Assembly (NCBI RefSeq): GCF_001591025.1 | Contig: NZ_BCTZ01000003.1 | Span: 278,422-342,421 of the forward strand | DNA length: 64,000 nucleotides | Direction: 5' to 3' | Origin: Sphingomonas soli NBRC 100801 | GTDB taxonomy: Bacteria > Pseudomonadota > Alphaproteobacteria > Sphingomonadales > Sphingomonadaceae | Part shown: piece by piece, positions 61,741 to 64,000 of the stretch | Layout: each line of letters starts with the position of its first letter | Numbering within the stretch: position 1 is the first letter of the stretch | Notes under the pieces: model-generated | What the model was told of the DNA's origin: nothing | The model's database searches: none | The model's input: the letters and a program-made list of their open reading frames with translations, nothing else | Made by a program: the position numbers and the translations under genes

Positions 61741-62468
61741 GCGCCGAACCTCGCGTCAGGCCGACCGATCGCATCGAGTATCCGCACCGGGCCTCCTGCA
61801 ATGGCATCATCGAACACGCCGATCGCCGAATGCCCGGTTGCCCACGCAAAGCTGTCGAGGTTGGTCCGATGCGGCTTCAGCAGCGGATGCGAGGCGGACT
61901 GGTGATGGCCGTGGACAATATGCTTGCCGCTGACGTGGGCCGCATCGTCATGGATTTCGGCGTCCCCGTAGGTGTCCTCGCTCGGGTAGAGCATCCACTG
62001 AAGCGTTTCCGGCTTGGCGTCGGCGACTTCCTGATGGGAAGGCACCCCGGCATGGACATAGATGCGGTGGGCGTCTTCGTGCGTGATCGGAAGCGACCGG
62101 AGCCAATCGAGATGCGCGGCAGGAATCTTGAGCGGGTGCAGCTTGTCGCCGGCTTCGTATCCGTACGACTGAAGGGTTTGCCCGCCGCCGTTACCAATCC
62201 ACCAGCGGAGAATGCCTGGGTTGTCCAGGCACTCCAGCATCATCGCCTCGTGATTACCCTGCAGGATAACCCACTGCCAATTGGGGCGCTGCGGTCCCGC
62301 CATGAGCAAGTCGATGATCGAGCGCGACTGAGGTCCGCGATCTACGAAGTCGCCGAGAACGATAAACGTGCCGCCAGCCTCCCCAGCGTCCGCCTCGATG
62401 ATGTCGATGGCGCGGCAAAGCAGATCGAACCGACCATGCAGGTCCGCGATGACATAGACCCCACTCAC
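61737..62468 (-). CDS. Metallophosphoesterase (phage PP-like)
   Basis: 243 residues. DLHG (9-12), GDFVDRGP (39-46) and GNHE (71-74), then IYVHAG and IVHGHHQ, give all metal ligands of PPP-type phosphatases like lambda PP. It could act on phosphoproteins or nucleotides. It is the second gene of the early operon. Confidence 0.9.
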   Translation of the reverse strand: MSGVYVIADLHGRFDLLCRAIDIIEADAGEAGGTFIVLGDFVDRGPQSRSIIDLLMAGPQRPNWQWVILQGNHEAMMLECLDNPGILRWWIGNGGGQTLQSYGYEAGDKLHPLKIPAAHLDWLRSLPITHEDAHRIYVHAGVPSHQEVADAKPETLQWMLYPSEDTYGDAEIHDDAAHVSGKHIVHGHHQSASHPLLKPHRTNLDSFAWATGHSAIGVFDDAIAGGPVRILDAIGRPDARFGA

Positions 62469-62731
62469 GCCGCGTTCGCCCTATCTGGGAGGGCTTCGGG
62501 GGTGGGGGTGCCAAGCATCCTGACTGTCGCCACCCGTTGCCACACGGCGAAGGGCACGAAACCGGCTGTTGCCTTGTCGATCTCGCGCGCGATTGCGGCG
62601 TCGGGAAACCGGATGCCGTTGACATACCGATTGATCGCAGCCTGCGAACATCCGACCGAATTGGCCAGCGTCTCCTGCGTGCGATCTTCGGGGGCGAGAT
62701 ATGCAGCTAGTGCTTTGCGATAGTCGTCCAT
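62465..62731 (-). CDS. Cro-like repressor
   Basis: 88 residues. TQETLANSVGCSQAAINRYV and NGIRFPDAAIAREIDKATAG form the helix-turn-helix of Cro-type proteins. It is transcribed away from CI, across operators that both should bind. Confidence 0.85.
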   Translation of the reverse strand: MDDYRKALAAYLAPEDRTQETLANSVGCSQAAINRYVNGIRFPDAAIAREIDKATAGFVPFAVWQRVATVRMLGTPTPEALPDRANAA

Positions 62732-62743
62732 GGGCTAATGGAT

Positions 62744-62802
62744 ATACCGAAACGGTATGTCGCCGCAATAGGCATTATACCGCTCCGGCTATTCCGCGCC
62801 AA
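62744..62802. promoter_or_regulatory. CI/Cro operator region and early promoter
   Basis: ATACCGAAACGGTAT (62744-62758) is a perfect operator. A looser one lies at 62777-62792. The minus-strand promoter is TTGGCG (62802-62797), 17 bp, TATAAT (62779-62774), overlapped by the second site. Confidence 0.85.
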
Positions 62803-62820
62803 ATTCTCCGGCGCGATAAT

Positions 62821-63471
62821 ATGCCAATGGGGTATTCGGATAACATCGTCGCTCTTCGAAAGAAGCAGAACCTCACCCAAGCGCAACTTGCGGAGATGGT
62901 CGGCGTCGAGCAGCCCACGGTGCAGCGCTGGGAATCGGGCAAGCGCCAGCCCGATTTCGAGGCTTTGGGCGAGCTGGCGACTGCATTAGGTGTTGAGGCC
63001 GGCGAGTTGCTGTCAGACGCGGTGGTCGTTCCCGTTGGGCCGAAGCTCTATGTGAAGGGCGAGGTGGCCGCTGGTGTGTGGCGCGAGGCGTTCGAGATGC
63101 CCGAAGAGGACTGGCGATCGTTCAATGGGCGATCCGATGTCACCGCGAAGCTGGAGCACCGCTTTGGCTTGCGCGTGATCGGCGACAGCATGAATCTGAA
63201 ATACCCGCACGGCTCCATCGTCGAGTGCGTCTCGCTGTTCGGTAGCGCGGAAGCGGTTCCTGGCAAAAGGGTCGTGGTCGTTCGCAAGCGCGACGATCAA
63301 ATGTACGAAGCTACAGTCAAGAAGCTGGTCGAGCAGGACGGCGAGCTCTGGCTGGTACCTGAGTCGTCCAATCCAGCGTTCCGGCCGATACGATTGGCCG
63401 ATCCAGAGCCCGGAATTCTCGAGACACGCATCGCCGCTGTGGTGGTCCGCGCGCTCATCGATGAAGAATAA
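62821..63471 (+). CDS. CI-type repressor with LexA-like self-cleavage domain
   Basis: 216 residues. The XRE helix-turn-helix is LTQAQLAEMVGVEQPTVQRW (18-37). The S24 domain has the cleavage bond Ala84-Gly85 (EVAAGVW), Ser123 in GDSMN and a Lys near 167 (TVKKL). DNA damage should trigger its cleavage and prophage induction. Start 62821 or 62827. Confidence 0.92.
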   Translation: MPMGYSDNIVALRKKQNLTQAQLAEMVGVEQPTVQRWESGKRQPDFEALGELATALGVEAGELLSDAVVVPVGPKLYVKGEVAAGVWREAFEMPEEDWRSFNGRSDVTAKLEHRFGLRVIGDSMNLKYPHGSIVECVSLFGSAEAVPGKRVVVVRKRDDQMYEATVKKLVEQDGELWLVPESSNPAFRPIRLADPEPGILETRIAAVVVRALIDEE

Positions 63472-63519
63472 TACCGAAACGGTATTTTCCCGCTTGACCG
63501 ACTAATACCGCATCGGTAT
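63471..63519. promoter_or_regulatory. Two further CI-type operators after the repressor gene
   Basis: ATACCGAAACGGTAT (63471-63485) and ATACCGCATCGGTAT (63505-63519) match the operator at 62744. They lie between CI and the next plus-strand gene, which is therefore likely repressed by CI. Confidence 0.85.
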
Positions 63520-63558
63520 ATCTCTCTCCATACCCGATCCACGGGTGGAGGGAAGACG

Positions 63559-64000
63559 ATGGCTGAGGCCGCGAAGAAGCCGCGCACGAAGAAGGTTGAA
63601 GCAGCCGCCGTTGCGCCCGCAACCTACATCACCAGCATCAAAGGCTTCGACGCCGACCTGAAATGTCGGGGATATCAATTCGCGATCGGCCAGACCTTCA
63701 TCCACGAAGGGCGCGTCGAGCGCTGCGGCTCCGGCTTTCACGCTTGTCCGATTGAGCATCACCCGCTCTCGGTCTTCGAATATTACCCGCCTGCCGGTTC
63801 GCGCTTCTGCGAAGTGCGCCAGGGCGGCGAGACGAGCAACGGCGACACGAAGCTGGCGTCTGCTACCATCACCATCGATTTCGAGCTCACCATCGGCGAG
63901 CTTGTAAAGCGCGCATGGGATTATGTCTGGTCGCGCGCCACGAAGAGCGATGATACCCATGTGACTGTTGATAATGGTGCGGCCAGCGCGACGGGCTACC
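63559..64000 (+). CDS. DUF7666-like phage protein, partial at right edge
   Basis: 147 codons seen. YITSIKGFDADLKCRGYQFA, GFHACPIEHHPLSVFEYYPP and SRFCEVRQGGETSNGDTKLA match a family of phage proteins that often continue into Ala/Gly/Ser repeats; the last visible codons (DNGAASATGY) fit such a repeat. GGAGGG precedes the ATG. The function is unknown; CI operators control it. Confidence 0.75.
   Translation, partial: MAEAAKKPRTKKVEAAAVAPATYITSIKGFDADLKCRGYQFAIGQTFIHEGRVERCGSGFHACPIEHHPLSVFEYYPPAGSRFCEVRQGGETSNGDTKLASATITIDFELTIGELVKRAWDYVWSRATKSDDTHVTVDNGAASATGY

Overview
The window is GC-rich alphaproteobacterial DNA, most likely from Sphingomonas or a close sphingomonad. Supporting signs are a PopZ-type polar organiser next to valS, a TolC gene preceded by a PIMT-like gene, a Zn-independent type HemB, a PEP-CTERM protein, and families of short palindromic intergenic repeats. 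This assignment is inference from gene content; no database search was possible.

1 to about 23.4 kb is ordinary chromosome: a 2-hydroxyacid dehydrogenase (cut by the left edge), lipoproteins, cysS, tRNA-Cys, a PIMT-like gene plus tolC, popZ, an S9 peptidase, a tandem repeat array, valS, a PEP-CTERM protein, hemB, two overlapping GNAT genes, a fused MFS/spermidine-synthase-like protein, tRNA-Arg, a MarR/epimerase operon, and a histidine-kinase-like protein that lacks the phospho-acceptor His.

From about 23.5 kb to beyond the right edge lies a large siphovirus-type prophage. The left end (23.5-26.6 kb) carries plus-strand accessory genes, including a TGT/DpdA-like protein and a Dam-like methylase. 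The late operon runs on the minus strand from 56.3 kb down to 26.6 kb: terminase, portal (fused to an Acb1-like 2H phosphoesterase), head morphogenesis, protease/scaffold, cement, capsid, connectors, tail tube, tail chaperones with an A9 slippery run, tape measure, tail tip, fibres, tail spike, then the lysis genes (GH19 endolysin, holin candidates, overlapping Rz/Rz1). The early region (56.3-62.7 kb, minus) holds replication genes, RusA, a GapR-like protein, two DNA methyltransferases, a metallophosphoesterase and Cro. A LexA-like CI repressor (62.8 kb, plus) faces Cro across shared operators. No integrase or att site is visible, so the right end lies outside.

Three features of the prophage stand out. 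(1) A strictly oriented 13-bp element, CTGACGGCGGTAA, occurs eight times at the heads of late transcription units, often supplying the stop codon of the preceding gene, with an invariant A 35 nt from its first base. (2) A roughly 790-nt stretch at 44.64-45.43 kb has no credible coding frame but many hairpins with GAAA loops. It is preceded by a consensus promoter embedded in direct repeats that also overlap the start of a divergent ribbon-helix-helix gene. It looks like a large structured phage RNA under its own regulator. (3) The Dcm gene contains a second reading frame that is also family-like.
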